Part shown: positions 15,752 to 23,776 of the stretch, piece by piece
How the letters are laid out: the number at the start of each line of letters is the position of its first letter
Numbering within the stretch: position 1 is the stretch's first letter
NCBI RefSeq assembly: GCF_009569385.1
Contig: NZ_WBOF01000001.1
Location: 992,001 to 1,056,000 of the forward strand
DNA: 64,000 nt
Direction: 5' to 3'
From: Streptomyces kaniharaensis
Lineage (GTDB): Bacteria; Actinomycetota; Actinomycetes; Streptomycetales; Streptomycetaceae
Program-made: the position numbers and the translations under genes
The notes under the pieces: generated by a model
Database searches by the model: none
What the model saw: only the letters and a program-made list of their open reading frames with translations
What the model was told of the DNA's origin: nothing

Positions 15752-15757
15752 TAGGCT
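15752..15757 (+). promoter_or_regulatory. -10 element placed for a leaderless LacI-type mRNA
   Basis: TAGGCT ends seven bases before the ATG at 15765, so transcription would begin at or next to the start codon. No Shine-Dalgarno precedes the ATG, and no clear -35 is seen. Confidence 0.5.
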
Positions 15758-15764
15758 CGCAGGC

Positions 15765-16793
15765 ATGGCGAGGGTGACGCGGGACGATGTGGCGAGGGTG
15801 GCGGGGACGTCCACGGCGGTCGTGAGTTATGTGATCAACGACGGGCCACGGCCGGTGGCGCCGGCCACACGGGCACGGGTGCTCGCGGCGGTCGAGGAGC
15901 TGGGGTACCGGCCCAACCGGGTCGCGCAGGCGATGGCGCGGCGGCGGACCAACCTGATCGGGATGGTCGTCCCGGACGCGCGCCAGCCGTTCTTCGCCGG
16001 GCTCGCGCACATGGTGGAGCAGGCCGCCGCCGAGCGCGGCCGGCTGCTGCTGATCGGCAACTCGGACTACGCGGACGAGCGCGAGGCGCACTACATCCGC
16101 GCCTTCCTCGGCATGCAGGTGGACGGCCTGATCCTGGTGACCCAGGACCCGTCGGTGCCCGGGGTGGCCGGCTTCGACGTGGGCGACGCGACGCCGGTCG
16201 TGCTGCTGCACCACCGCGCGGAGACCGCCGGCGGCGTGGCGGTGGTGGCCGACGACGAGGGCGGCGCCGCCGAGGTGGTCCGGCACCTGCTCGGCCACGG
16301 GCACGCCGAGGTGCACTGCTTCGGCGGCACGTTCGGGCTCAGCCCGGCCGACCCGGTCTCCGGGCGTACGGCCGGCTGGGCCGCCGCGCTGGCCGACGCG
16401 GGCGTGCCGGCCGAGGACCTGCTGGTCCCCGCACCGTTCGACCGGGTGCGCGCGCACGCCGAGGCGTTGAAGCTGCTGGCCCGGCCGGACCGGCCGTCCG
16501 CCGTGTTCTGCACGACGGACGACCAGGCGATCGGCATGCTGCGGGCCGCCGACGACCTGGGGATCCGGGTGCCGGAGGAGCTGGCGGTGGCCGGCTTCGA
16601 CGACATCGCGGAGGCCGTGATCGCCGGCCCGGCGCTGACCACGGTCGCCACCGCGCAGGACGAGATGGCCCGGGCCGCGGTGGACCTGGTGCTGGGCGGG
16701 GCCACCGAGCGGGTCACCGGCGCGCGGACCTTCCCGGCCCGGCTGGTGCCGCGCCGTTCCTGCGGCTGCCCGGGTCCGTCCGGGCCGTCCTGA
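15765..16793 (+). CDS. LacI family transcriptional regulator
   Basis: 342 residues. The N-terminal HTH reads [20 protein letters not shown] and [20 protein letters not shown], a variant with [13 protein letters not shown] in place of the usual SxxTVSRVLN. A periplasmic-binding-like effector domain follows ([15 protein letters not shown] onward), ending SFxDIAEA-type [18 protein letters not shown]. The start was set at 15765 because TAGGCT sits seven bases upstream (leaderless). An earlier GTG at 15744 would add seven residues. No sugar genes are adjacent, so the target is unknown. A strong bidirectional terminator follows. Confidence 0.88.
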   Translation: MARVTRDDVARVAGTSTAVVSYVINDGPRPVAPATRARVLAAVEELGYRPNRVAQAMARRRTNLIGMVVPDARQPFFAGLAHMVEQAAAERGRLLLIGNSDYADEREAHYIRAFLGMQVDGLILVTQDPSVPGVAGFDVGDATPVVLLHHRAETAGGVAVVADDEGGAAEVVRHLLGHGHAEVHCFGGTFGLSPADPVSGRTAGWAAALADAGVPAEDLLVPAPFDRVRAHAEALKLLARPDRPSAVFCTTDDQAIGMLRAADDLGIRVPEELAVAGFDDIAEAVIAGPALTTVATAQDEMARAAVDLVLGGATERVTGARTFPARLVPRRSCGCPGPSGPS

Positions 16794-16811
16794 GCCGGTA
16801 CGCCGCCCTGA

Positions 16812-16842
16812 GCCCGTACGGGGGTGCAACCTCCGCACGGGC
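16812..16842. terminator. Bidirectional terminator between LacI and nuclease-fold genes
   Basis: GCCCGT (16812-16817) pairs with ACGGGC (16837-16842), with an inner GGGGGT/ACCTCC stem and a GCA loop. It lies between the convergent LacI gene stop and the sphingomyelinase-like gene stop. Confidence 0.65.
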
Positions 16843-16857
16843 CAAGGGCGTTGGGGC

Positions 16858-17895
16858 TCAGTTCAGCTGGAAGGTGGCCTCGACCGGGTAGTGGTCGCTG
16901 GGCGCGTTGGTGTCCGGCTGGCCCGGGGTCCAGCCCGCCTGGGGGTCGAAGTCGACCTTCACGGTGGACATCGAGGTGGGCGCCGGGCGGCCGGGGGCGT
17001 TCAGGTAGCCGATGTAGTCGAGGTCGTCCCGGTAGTCCTTGGGGAAGGTCTCGACGCCGGACATGTACTGGCACCAGGCGGAGACGGTGCAGTCCATGGT
17101 GTTCAGGGTCTGGCCCGGGTCGGTGGCGGGGGTACCGAGGACGCCGTCCGCCGCGTACTGGGCGTTGGCGTAGTCGCCGCGGCTCTGCCCGTGGAAGTAC
17201 TCGACGTTGAGGTCGCCGCCGATCAGGACGGGCGCACTGCTGCCGACGACGCCGTTCACCCAGGCGCGGAGCTCGCCGAGCTGGCCGAGGCGGGTGGACT
17301 GGGTGGTGTCGGTGGAGACGTCCGACTCGTCGGCCTGCAGGTGGGTGCCGACGACCCAGGCGGTGGTGCCGTTCTTGTTCACCTTCACCAGCGCCGCGCC
17401 CTTGTTGGCGTGGTAGTCCCAGGTGCCGTAGGTCGAGTTGCTGAAGACGTGGGCGTACTGGGCGGCGATCGGGTACTTCGAGAGGATCATCGTGCCGCCG
17501 TTGATGACGAACCACGAGTTGGAGCAGTTGCCGCTGATGCCGGTCCAGCCGCCGCCGGAGCAGGTCTGGCCGACCACCGGGGTGCGGTAGGGGTAGAGGT
17601 CGGCGAGCTTGCTGTTGATGTCGGCGGTCGAGCTGTTGTTGAAGTTCTCGTCCAGGATGACGACATCGGCGTTGTGCTGACGGACGATCTGCTCGATCAC
17701 CGGGGTACGGCGGGCGGCCTGCTCGTTCTGGGTGCTGTCCACGACGGGGGTGCCGAGGTCGACGTTGAAGGCGAAGACGGACAGCGTGGTGGGGCCGGCC
17801 GGGGAGCCGGCGGAGGCGGTCGGGGCGGTGCCGCCGAGCAGCAGTGCGGCGGCGGCTGCCGAGGTGAGGGCGGTGGCCGTGCGACGCGAGAGCAT
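16858..17895 (-). CDS. Secreted endonuclease/exonuclease/phosphatase-fold enzyme, sphingomyelinase C-like
   Basis: 345 residues. A Sec signal peptide (RR-x-hydrophobic run, cleavage near TASA|GSP) precedes a DNase-I-like phosphodiesterase domain: VFAFNVDLG, VVILDENFNN (metal-binding Glu), WVVGTHLQADES (His), VLIGGDLNVEYF (Asp/Asn), RDDLDYIGY and the terminal PSDHYPVEA (Asp-His). This set fits bacterial neutral sphingomyelinases and related phospholipid phosphodiesterases. It acts outside the cell. GTAC-rich direct repeats lie upstream of its promoter side. A nuclease activity cannot be excluded. Confidence 0.83.
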   Translation of the reverse strand: MLSRRTATALTSAAAAALLLGGTAPTASAGSPAGPTTLSVFAFNVDLGTPVVDSTQNEQAARRTPVIEQIVRQHNADVVILDENFNNSSTADINSKLADLYPYRTPVVGQTCSGGGWTGISGNCSNSWFVINGGTMILSKYPIAAQYAHVFSNSTYGTWDYHANKGAALVKVNKNGTTAWVVGTHLQADESDVSTDTTQSTRLGQLGELRAWVNGVVGSSAPVLIGGDLNVEYFHGQSRGDYANAQYAADGVLGTPATDPGQTLNTMDCTVSAWCQYMSGVETFPKDYRDDLDYIGYLNAPGRPAPTSMSTVKVDFDPQAGWTPGQPDTNAPSDHYPVEATFQLN

Positions 17896-18038
17896 GGGCG
17901 TTCTCCTGGGGACTCGTCTACCCTGCGGAACCCGGGCCGCGGGTCGCGGCCGACGGGGTTGGCAGCGGAACGCTAGCTACTGCTCGGTACGTCGGGAAGA
18001 ACGCCAGAAGATCAGTGGCGATCGGCTCTGTGGCCGAG

Positions 18039-18085
18039 AGATGTCTGTACAGCTCCGACGGGGTGTACGACAAGATGTCTGTACA
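18039..18085. repeat. Direct repeats with TGTAC cores upstream of the secreted phosphodiesterase
   Basis: The 13-mer AGATGTCTGTACA occurs at 18039-18051 and 18073-18085, with a third TGTAC (18064-18068) between them. The second copy also forms GTGTAC...GTACAC with the middle element. It lies 144-190 bases upstream of the minus-strand start and looks like a multi-site operator. Confidence 0.55.
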
Positions 18086-18113
18086 CCCTTGCGCCCCCAT
18101 GGCCCCTCACGGT

Positions 18114-18641
18114 TCAGCCCTCGACGAGTTCGTCCGCGAGCAGGTCCATCAGCAGGTTGTCGTGCCAGCTGCCGTCCGGGCCGCGCTCGTACTGGCGCAT
18201 GGTGCCCACCGGGTGGAAGCCGGCCTTCGCGAAGCAGCGGATCGCGGCGGCGTTGTCGGCGGCCGGGTCGATGATCAGCCGGTGGTAGTGGTGGTCGTGC
18301 ACCAGGTGCCGGGCGAGGGTGCGGACGGCGTCGGTGCCGAGGCCGAGGCCGTGCACGCTCGGGTCGAGGAAGAGGTCGATGCCGGCGTGCCGGTAGTCGT
18401 CGTCGTTGTTGGCGTACCACTGGATGGCGCCGACCACCTTGTCGCCCAGCTCGACGGCGAAGGTCTCGGTGTCGGGCGCTTCGAGGTCGGTGGCGACCTC
18501 GTCGGCGAGGTCGTCGCCGCCGCGCCACCGGGCGTAGACCTCGGGCGTGCCGCGGATGGCCACGAGGACCGGGATGTCGTCGGCGGTGGCGGGCCGGAGA
18601 GTCACGAGGGTGCCGTGCAGAATCGTCCCCATATCGGGCAT
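18114..18641 (-). CDS. GNAT acetyltransferase of the aminoglycoside 6'-N-acetyltransferase type
   Basis: 175 residues. It contains VYARWRGGDD, the conserved IDLFLDPSVHGLGLGTDAVR acetyl-CoA loop, and RLIIDPAADNAAAIRCFAKAG leading to a PVG-x-MRQYERGPDG-x-WHD segment. This series is typical of the AAC(6')/AacA4-like branch of GNATs. Many chromosomal members are not resistance enzymes, so the drug substrate is unproven. Start at 18641 (MPDMG); no good Shine-Dalgarno, with an alternative ATG three codons later. It stands alone. Confidence 0.8.
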   Translation of the reverse strand: MPDMGTILHGTLVTLRPATADDIPVLVAIRGTPEVYARWRGGDDLADEVATDLEAPDTETFAVELGDKVVGAIQWYANNDDDYRHAGIDLFLDPSVHGLGLGTDAVRTLARHLVHDHHYHRLIIDPAADNAAAIRCFAKAGFHPVGTMRQYERGPDGSWHDNLLMDLLADELVEG

Positions 18642-18647
18642 GTTGAC

Positions 18648-18790
18648 ACGGAAACGGGCGTCCGGCGAGCGCCTTTACCGACCCGGTGGCGGCCTTCCAC
18701 CTCGCGCGCGGTGCCGCCGTCCGGCTGTCGGGCGCGCAGCCGCTGCCGCCGGAGCTGCGACCGAAGGCGCCCCAGCCGCAGATGATGTGA
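18648..18790 (+). pseudogene. Possible C-terminal relic resembling malonyl-CoA decarboxylase
   Basis: After a TGA near 18645 an open frame without any start codon reads ...SAFTDPVAAFHLARGAAVRL... and ends at TGA after PKAPQPQMM. The core DPVAxFHLxxGA resembles the conserved (N/D)PVAxFHLxNGA segment near the C-terminus of malonyl-CoA decarboxylases; the residues after it do not match. It looks like the eroded end of a lost gene. The assignment is weak. Confidence 0.3.
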
Positions 18791-18932
18791 CCGTCCGGCG
18801 TCGGGCCCGGCCCGCTTCCCCCGGCCGGGTCCGACGCCGGGCTTGCGGCGGTTTCCGGCCGCTAGGGTGGGAGTGGGCACGGCCGTAAACCCCTCGTTCC
18901 CGCAGGGGAACACGATCGGAAGGCGCCACCCC

Positions 18933-19352
18933 ATGAGCCTCAGCATCCGCAACCAGCTGCCCGGCACCGTCAGCTCCGTCACGCCGGGCGAGGTGATGGC
19001 CACCGTCAGGGTCCGCCTCGACTCGGGCCAGGAGCTCACCGCCGCGGTCACCCTCGACGCCGTCAGGGACCTCGGGCTGGGCGCGGGCAGCGCCGTCCAG
19101 GCCCTCGTGAAGTCCACCGAGGTCGCGCTGGCCACCGGCCCGGTCGCCGGGCTGAGCATCCGCAACCAGATCCCCGGCACGGTCGCCGAGGTCGCCACGG
19201 GTGGGGCGATGGCCGGGGTCAGGGTGGACGTCGCGGACGGCGCGCTGACCGCCGCGATCACCGCCGAAGCGGCGGCCGATCTGGGCCTGGCGGCCGGTTC
19301 GCCGGTGGTGGCCCTGATCAAGTCGACCGAGATCGCACTCGCGACCGCCTGA
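18933..19352 (+). CDS. Di-Mop (molbindin-like) TOBE domain protein
   Basis: 139 residues made of two tandem Mop/TOBE repeats. Each begins LSIRNQ(L/I)PGTV and ends ALVKSTEVALA or ALIKSTEIALA. Such proteins oligomerise and bind molybdate or tungstate for storage or homeostasis. The Shine-Dalgarno CGGAAGG is 10 bases upstream, and TAGGGT (18863-18868) could be its -10. No molybdate transporter genes are nearby. It is convergent with the MarR gene (23 bases apart). Confidence 0.9.
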   Translation: MSLSIRNQLPGTVSSVTPGEVMATVRVRLDSGQELTAAVTLDAVRDLGLGAGSAVQALVKSTEVALATGPVAGLSIRNQIPGTVAEVATGGAMAGVRVDVADGALTAAITAEAAADLGLAAGSPVVALIKSTEIALATA

Positions 19353-19375
19353 GGCCGCGGCGGGCCGGAGGGCGA

Positions 19376-19852
19376 CTATGGAACGTCGTCCGGGCGCAGC
19401 CGGGCGCTGACCTCGCCCAGACCCTCGGCCAGGACGGCCAGTTGCTCGCGGGTGAGCACGTCGATCAGCAGCTCGCGGACCAGGGCGACGTGGCCGGGCG
19501 CGGCCTGCCGGACCGCCTCGCGGCCGTGGTCGGTGAGCTCGGCGAACACACCGCGCACGTCGCTGGGGCAGGACCGGCGGCCGACCAGGCCCATCCGCTC
19601 CAGCTGGGTGACCTGGTAGGTGAGGCCGCTCTTGGAGGTGACCAGCTTCTCGGCGAGTTCGGTCATCCGCAGCGAGCCGGCCGGAGCGGCGGAGAGGTGC
19701 ACCAGGATCTCGTACTGGGTGTGCGAGAGGCCGGAGTCCTCCTTGAGCTGGCGCTCCAGCCGGCGGTTGAGCAGGTTGCTCGCGGTGACGAAACCCCGCC
19801 AGGCGGCCATCTCGTCCTGGTCGAGCCAGCGGGGTTCGTTCGGTGAGGCCAT
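19376..19852 (-). CDS. MarR family transcriptional regulator
   Basis: 158 residues with the winged helix of MarR proteins: SGLSHTQYEILVHLSAAPAGSLRMTELAEKL, recognition helix SKSGLTYQVTQLERMGLV, and wing RRSCPSDVRGVFAELTDHG. Divergent from an extradiol dioxygenase gene, with two GTTCAA-type dyads in the shared promoter. This predicts repression of both genes, relieved by an aromatic or oxidative ligand. Confidence 0.92.
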   Translation of the reverse strand: MASPNEPRWLDQDEMAAWRGFVTASNLLNRRLERQLKEDSGLSHTQYEILVHLSAAPAGSLRMTELAEKLVTSKSGLTYQVTQLERMGLVGRRSCPSDVRGVFAELTDHGREAVRQAAPGHVALVRELLIDVLTREQLAVLAEGLGEVSARLRPDDVP

Positions 19853-19872
19853 GGTCGAAGCCTACTCCTGTT

Positions 19873-19923
19873 GTTCAAATTCGAACGAAGGTGTACTGTC
19901 GACATAGAGGTTCAAAGTTGAAC
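19873..19923. promoter_or_regulatory. Two MarR-type operators in the divergent promoter
   Basis: GTTCAAATTCGAAC (19873-19886) and GTTCAAAGTTGAAC (19910-19923; arms GTTCAA/TTGAAC) are centred 37 bp apart, between the MarR start and the dioxygenase start. A TTCGAA -35-like and CATAGA -10-like pair for the dioxygenase lies between them. Confidence 0.65.
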
Positions 19924-19955
19924 TACCTCCGCCCCCGCTCCCCGAGGAAGACGCC

Positions 19956-20738
19956 ATGAGCACCGCGGCCCCCGAGCGCATGCCCGCCCTCTACCTCTCG
20001 CACGGCGCGCCGCCGCTCGCCGACGACCCGATCTGGCCCGGCCAGCTCGCCGCGTGGTCCGCCGACCTGCCCCGGCCGAAGGCGATCCTGGTGGTCTCCG
20101 CCCACTGGGAGGAGGCCCCGCTCGCGCTCGGCGCCGTCACCACCGTGCCGCTGGTCTACGACTTCTGGGGCTTCCCCGAGCACTACTACCGCGTCCAGTA
20201 CGCCGCCCCCGGCACGCCGGAGCTCGCCGAGCGCGTGCGCAAGCTGCTGCGCGCCCCCGGCACGCCCGTCCAGGACATCCCCGACCGCGGGCTCGACCAC
20301 GGCGCGTACGTCCCGCTGGTGGAGATGTTCCCCGAGGCGGACGTCCCCGTCCTCCAGGTCTCCCTGCCCACGCTCGACCCGCAGCGGCTGCTGGAGATCG
20401 GCCGCCGGCTCGCCCCGCTGCGCGACGAGGGCGTCCTGATCGTCGGCAGCGGCTTCTTCACCCACAACCTGCGGGCACTCAGCAGCGACGGCCGGGTCAG
20501 CTCCGTGATGGCCGAGTTCGACGACTGGGGCCGGCGCGCGCTGGAGGCGCACGACCTCGACGCGCTGCTCGACTTCGAGCGGAAAGCCCCGGCCGGGCGG
20601 CTGGCGCACCCGCGCACCGAGCACTTCGCGCCGCTGTTCGTCACCCTCGGGGCCGGCGAGGCCGATCTCGGCAGCCAGCGCAGCGTGATCGACGGCTTCT
20701 GGATGGGACTCGCCAAGCGGTCGATCCAGCTGGGGTGA
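19956..20738 (+). CDS. Class III extradiol dioxygenase, 4,5-DOPA dioxygenase (DODA/YgiD) type
   Basis: 260 residues. It has the family N-terminus ALYLSHGAPPLADDP (metal His), ILVVSAHWEE (second His), DFWGFPEHYYRV, the substrate-loop GLDHGAYVPLVEMFP, VLIVGSGFFTHNLR and the C-terminal DGFWMGLAKRSIQLG. Members cleave catechol-type rings such as L-DOPA using Zn or Fe. It is controlled by the divergent MarR gene. The natural substrate is unknown; the lack of other aromatic-degradation genes suggests detoxification of quinone-forming phenols. Confidence 0.9.
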   Translation: MSTAAPERMPALYLSHGAPPLADDPIWPGQLAAWSADLPRPKAILVVSAHWEEAPLALGAVTTVPLVYDFWGFPEHYYRVQYAAPGTPELAERVRKLLRAPGTPVQDIPDRGLDHGAYVPLVEMFPEADVPVLQVSLPTLDPQRLLEIGRRLAPLRDEGVLIVGSGFFTHNLRALSSDGRVSSVMAEFDDWGRRALEAHDLDALLDFERKAPAGRLAHPRTEHFAPLFVTLGAGEADLGSQRSVIDGFWMGLAKRSIQLG

Positions 20739-20744
20739 GCACTT

Positions 20745-20768
20745 CGAAGGGCCTTGGGCGATCCTTCG
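20745..20768. terminator. Hairpin between convergent dioxygenase and oxidoreductase genes
   Basis: CGAAGG (20745-20750) and CCTTCG (20763-20768) flank a 12-base loop, seven bases after the dioxygenase stop and just before the stop of the convergent gene. Confidence 0.35.
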
Positions 20769-20773
20769 ACAGA

Positions 20774-21421
20774 TCAAAGCGCGCAGCAGGTGAAGCGCTC
20801 GCCGATGTGCTCGGGCTGCTCGATCTCGTCCACCAGGGCGACCGCGAAGTCCGGCACCGTGATCCGGCTCCGGCCCGCCGCGTCGGTGAGCAGTTGCTCC
20901 AGGCCCGTCCGGTAGAGGCCGGTCCGCTCCCCCGGCCCGATCTCGGCCGCCGGGCTGAGCACCGTCCAGCGGACGTCGGAGACCGTCCGGTAGTAGTCCA
21001 GCGCCGCGCCGTGCGCGTGCATGATCTGCAGGAGCGGCTCCGGCAGCCCGGGGGTGTCCCAGACGCGCACGCCCGGAGCGGTCTCCAGGCTGCCCGCCCC
21101 GCCGACGGCGATCAGCCGGGGCGCGTCGCCGCCCAGCGCGCGCAGGCCCTCGACCAGCGACCGGGCGGCCGGCTCGATCAGCGCGAGGTGGCCGGGGCCG
21201 TCGCCGCCGCCGACGGCGCTCACCAGGACGTCCCGGCCTGCCGCCACGCGGGCGACGTCCGCCGGATCCAGCACGTCGCCGCGCTCGACGGCCGCCGCGT
21301 CGCCGCGGTACCGGTCCGGGTCGCGGACCACCGCGGTGACCTCGTGCCCGCGCGCCGTCGCCTCCGCGACGACGGCGCTGCCGATGGTGCCGTTGGCGCC
21401 GATCACGGCGATTCTGGCCAT
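20774..21421 (-). CDS. NAD(P)-binding epimerase/reductase-like protein (atypical SDR)
   Basis: 215 residues. Rossmann start MARIAVIGANGTIGSAVVAEA with the GxNGxIG variant, then VTAVVRDPDRY, VLVSAVGGG and WTVLSPAAEIGPGERTGLYR, the pattern of YwnB/BVR-B-like atypical short-chain dehydrogenases that act on quinones or flavins. Start at 21421; an earlier in-frame codon (21478) would extend through the upstream palindrome. C-terminus ends FTCCAL. An operator-like CCTGAC/GTCAGG dyad lies 38 bases upstream. Confidence 0.82.
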   Translation of the reverse strand: MARIAVIGANGTIGSAVVAEATARGHEVTAVVRDPDRYRGDAAAVERGDVLDPADVARVAAGRDVLVSAVGGGDGPGHLALIEPAARSLVEGLRALGGDAPRLIAVGGAGSLETAPGVRVWDTPGLPEPLLQIMHAHGAALDYYRTVSDVRWTVLSPAAEIGPGERTGLYRTGLEQLLTDAAGRSRITVPDFAVALVDEIEQPEHIGERFTCCAL

Positions 21422-21458
21422 GGGGTACCTGCCTGTCCGTTCGGGGGTGCTTCGAAAT

Positions 21459-21475
21459 CCTGACTTTGCGTCAGG
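21459..21475. promoter_or_regulatory. Dyad upstream of the NAD(P)-binding protein
   Basis: CCTGAC-TTTGC-GTCAGG is a perfect 6-bp inverted repeat with a 5-base spacer, at about -38 to -54 from the gene start. No adjacent regulator. Confidence 0.4.
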
Positions 21476-21566
21476 CATCGTCGATTATCGGGCGGTCCGG
21501 CTGCATCGGCCGGGATCTTCGACCTATCGTGTGACGATCTGACGGCACGCCTGGTGAAGGTACGAC

Positions 21567-22154
21567 ATGCACGACGGCGACGCGGTGCGAGCCGCCCTCG
21601 ACGAGACCCTGCGGGCGCTCAGCCCTCACACCGGTGACCGGGACTGGGACGTCCCGGCCGGGCTGCTTGAGTGGAGCTGCCGGGAGACCGCCGCGCACAT
21701 CGCGCACGACCTGCTCGCGTACGCCGGCCAGCTCGCCGCCCGGCCCACCGGCCGGTACCTGCCGCTCGACCTCACCGTCCGCCCGGACGCCGGGCCCGCC
21801 GAGGTGCTGACCGTCGTCACCGCCGCCGCACGGCTGCTCGCCACCGCCCTCGACGCCGCGCCGCCCGAGGTGCGCGCCTACCACCACGGGCCCTGCGAGC
21901 CGCACGGCTTCGCCGCCATGGGCGTCGCCGAGACCGTCCTGCACACCCACGACATCACCCGCGGCCTCGGGCTGGACTGGCAACCGCCCGCCGAGCTCTC
22001 CGCCTTCGTCCTGGACCGGCTGTTCCCCGACGCGCCGGACGCCTCGGAGGCCACGGCCGGCGACATTCTGCTCTACTGCACCGGGCGCGCGGAACTCAAC
22101 GGCCGCCCGCGCAAGACCTCGTGGTGCTGGCGGGCGGCCATGGGTGAGTGGTGA
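21567..22154 (+). CDS. Maleylpyruvate isomerase N-terminal/DinB-fold protein
   Basis: 195 residues with EWSCRETAAHIAHDLLAYAGQ (first metal-His region) and AMGVAETVLHTHDITRGLGLDW (second). These are the actinobacterial mycothiol-dependent DinB signatures. Shine-Dalgarno GTGAAGG. Monocistronic, convergent with a small VOC gene. The substrate is unknown. Second of three intact superfamily members here. Confidence 0.82.
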   Translation: MHDGDAVRAALDETLRALSPHTGDRDWDVPAGLLEWSCRETAAHIAHDLLAYAGQLAARPTGRYLPLDLTVRPDAGPAEVLTVVTAAARLLATALDAAPPEVRAYHHGPCEPHGFAAMGVAETVLHTHDITRGLGLDWQPPAELSAFVLDRLFPDAPDASEATAGDILLYCTGRAELNGRPRKTSWCWRAAMGEW

Positions 22155-22179
22155 CTCCCCAGCGCCTCACGGCGGCTGA

Positions 22180-22566
22180 TCAGGCGTCGCCGGTGGCGAT
22201 CCGCTCGGCGTGACCGCGCTCGACGCAGAACTCGTTGCCCTCAGGATCCGCCAGGACGGCCCAGCCGCGACCGTCCGGCGTGCGGCGGTCGTCCAGCAGC
22301 GTGGCGCCCAGGGCCAGCAGGCGTTCGACCTCCTCCTCGCGGGAGCGGTCCTGCGGCTGGAGGTCCAGATGGACGCGGTTCTTGACCGACTTGCCGTCCG
22401 GTACCCGGATGAAGAGCAGCGTGGCGCCCGCGGACTCTACGGCCGCCTCCGGGTCACCTGGGTTGTCGTCCTCGCCCAATGCGCCGTCCAGCGCCTCCGC
22501 CCAGAACCGGGCGAGGGCGTACGGGTCAGCGCAGTCGATCGTCACGTGTCGTATCAGAGAGGCCAT
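22180..22566 (-). CDS. VOC/glyoxalase family protein
   Basis: 128 residues, single VOC domain: RHVTIDCADPYALARFWAEAL at the start, RVHLDLQPQDRSREEEVERLLALGATLL in the middle and WAVLADPEGNEFCVE at the end, with metal-binding His/Glu positions plausible. Five bases downstream of the stop of a same-strand GNAT gene, so it is likely cotranscribed with the GNAT and globin genes. The function is unknown. Confidence 0.82.
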   Translation of the reverse strand: MASLIRHVTIDCADPYALARFWAEALDGALGEDDNPGDPEAAVESAGATLLFIRVPDGKSVKNRVHLDLQPQDRSREEEVERLLALGATLLDDRRTPDGRGWAVLADPEGNEFCVERGHAERIATGDA

Positions 22567-22571
22567 GCGCC

Positions 22572-23129
22572 CTACTCTGACCGGCTTCGTTCGGATCGGT
22601 CCAGCCGATTACGGGAGTGCCGGTGGCCGTCGCGGGGGTACGGCGGGTAGGCCGGGATCACCTCCGCGAGTGCGTAGCCGCTCTTCTCCGCCACCCGGCA
22701 GGACGCCAGGTTGTCGACCTGGTGCAGCAGGTCGATCCGGACCAGGCCGTCGCCGGCGAACGCGGCGAACGCCCAGTCCGTCAACGCCTGCACGGCCCGC
22801 GGGGCCACGCCCCGGCCACGGGCGGCGGCGGCCGTCCAGTACCCAACCTCGGCGGTCTCGCCGCCCGGGGTGCCGCGCTTGAGCACCACGTTGGCGACGA
22901 GTTCGTCCCCGTCCAGGACGGCGAAGCTGTAGCGGGTGCCCTCCGCCCGGCCGCGGTACTGCACGTCCAGCCAGCGCACGGCCTCGGCGGGGTCGTCGAC
23001 GGGGACGCTGGTGAAGCGGCGCAGGGTCTCGTCCCGGTAGATCTCGATCAGCGCCGGCGCGTCCCCGTCCTCGAAGGGGCGCAGCAGAAGGCCGTCCGCG
23101 GTCGGGCCCGCCGTGAGGGCGACGGTCAC
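22572..23129 (-). CDS. GNAT acetyltransferase (RimJ/RimL type)
   Basis: 185 residues: GLLLRPFEDGDAPALIEIYRDE, SFAVLDGDELVANVVLKRG, EVGYWTAAAARGRGVAPRAVQA (motif A, R-G-x-G-x-A form), DLLHQVDNLASCRVAEKSGY. It resembles ribosomal-protein-alanine acetyltransferases. The GTG start overlaps the globin stop as GTGA (23126-23129), so translation is coupled. The C-terminal tail DGHRHSRNRLDRSERSRSE is Arg/Ser-rich. Confidence 0.84.
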   Translation of the reverse strand: MTVALTAGPTADGLLLRPFEDGDAPALIEIYRDETLRRFTSVPVDDPAEAVRWLDVQYRGRAEGTRYSFAVLDGDELVANVVLKRGTPGGETAEVGYWTAAAARGRGVAPRAVQALTDWAFAAFAGDGLVRIDLLHQVDNLASCRVAEKSGYALAEVIPAYPPYPRDGHRHSRNRLDRSERSRSE

Positions 23130-23584
23130 TGGAGGCCCTCCCAGCCCCAGCGGGGCGTCGGGCCGGGCTCGCCGAGGTCGGTGCCGGCCGGGGAGGACGA
23201 GACGTCCTCGGCGATCTTCGTGCCCCAGTCGAAGTACTCCATCACCCGGGTGCGCAGCAGCTCGTCGTCGGGGAGTTCCTTCCGCACGGCGGCGGCCATC
23301 AGCTCCATCCAGCGCAGGCGCTGCTCCTCGGTGATGGCCAGGCCGAGGTGCGCGCCGAGCAGCGCCTGGTGGCCGCCGAGCTCCTCGGTGAAGCGGGCCG
23401 GGCCGCCGAAGATCTCGGCCAGCCAGACGGCGACGTGCTCGATGTGGGTGGTGGTGAAGTTCGCGAAGACGGGCGCGAGGAGGGGGTCTGCGAGGACGCC
23501 CTCGTAGAAGGTGTGGCTGAGCCGGCGCAGCGTTTCGATGCCGCCGACGGCCTCGTAGAGGGTGTCGGGCCGTTGGTCGCTCAT
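23126..23584 (-). CDS. Truncated hemoglobin, group II
   Basis: 152 residues with TLYEAVGGIETLRRLSHTFYEGVLADPLLAPVF, IEHVAVWLAEIFGGP, and the proximal-histidine segment GGHQALLGAHLGLAITEEQR plus RWMELM, as in group II (GlbO-like) globins. It binds heme and probably O2 or NO. ATG at 23584 follows GGGGAGAA. First gene of a unit with the GNAT and VOC genes. The C-terminal extension SSSPAGTDLGEPGPTPRWGW is Pro-rich, as in actinobacterial homologues. Confidence 0.9.
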   Translation of the reverse strand: MSDQRPDTLYEAVGGIETLRRLSHTFYEGVLADPLLAPVFANFTTTHIEHVAVWLAEIFGGPARFTEELGGHQALLGAHLGLAITEEQRLRWMELMAAAVRKELPDDELLRTRVMEYFDWGTKIAEDVSSSPAGTDLGEPGPTPRWGWEGLQ

Positions 23585-23737
23585 GGTTCTCCCCGTGGGT
23601 GCGGCCGCTGTGTGATGGAACCTGTGGCGAAACCTTCCTAGCAGGCGGGCGGGGCGTCCGCCGCTCCGGTCGGCCACGTGTTCGCGCCGGGCTCAGCAAC
23701 CGGAAGCCCGGACTCCTGCTCCTCCGACAGCCGGCGC

Positions 23738-23770
23738 TTGACATTGACGCTGGCGGCAGGGTTGGAGGCT
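23738..23770 (+). promoter_or_regulatory. MerR-type promoter candidate for the SDR-MerR unit
   Basis: TTGACA (23738-23743) begins an imperfect dyad (ATTGACGC/GCGGCAGG) as in MerR-controlled SDR promoters. The -10 is poor, which is normal for activator-dependent promoters. The MerR gene is the second gene of the unit. Confidence 0.4.
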
Positions 23771-23776
23771 GACGGC

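Noticed and set aside
17918-18100. A 60-codon minus frame in the region of the TGTAC repeats
   Set aside because: It runs through the direct repeats, has no SD and poor codon bias; the region is better read as regulatory.
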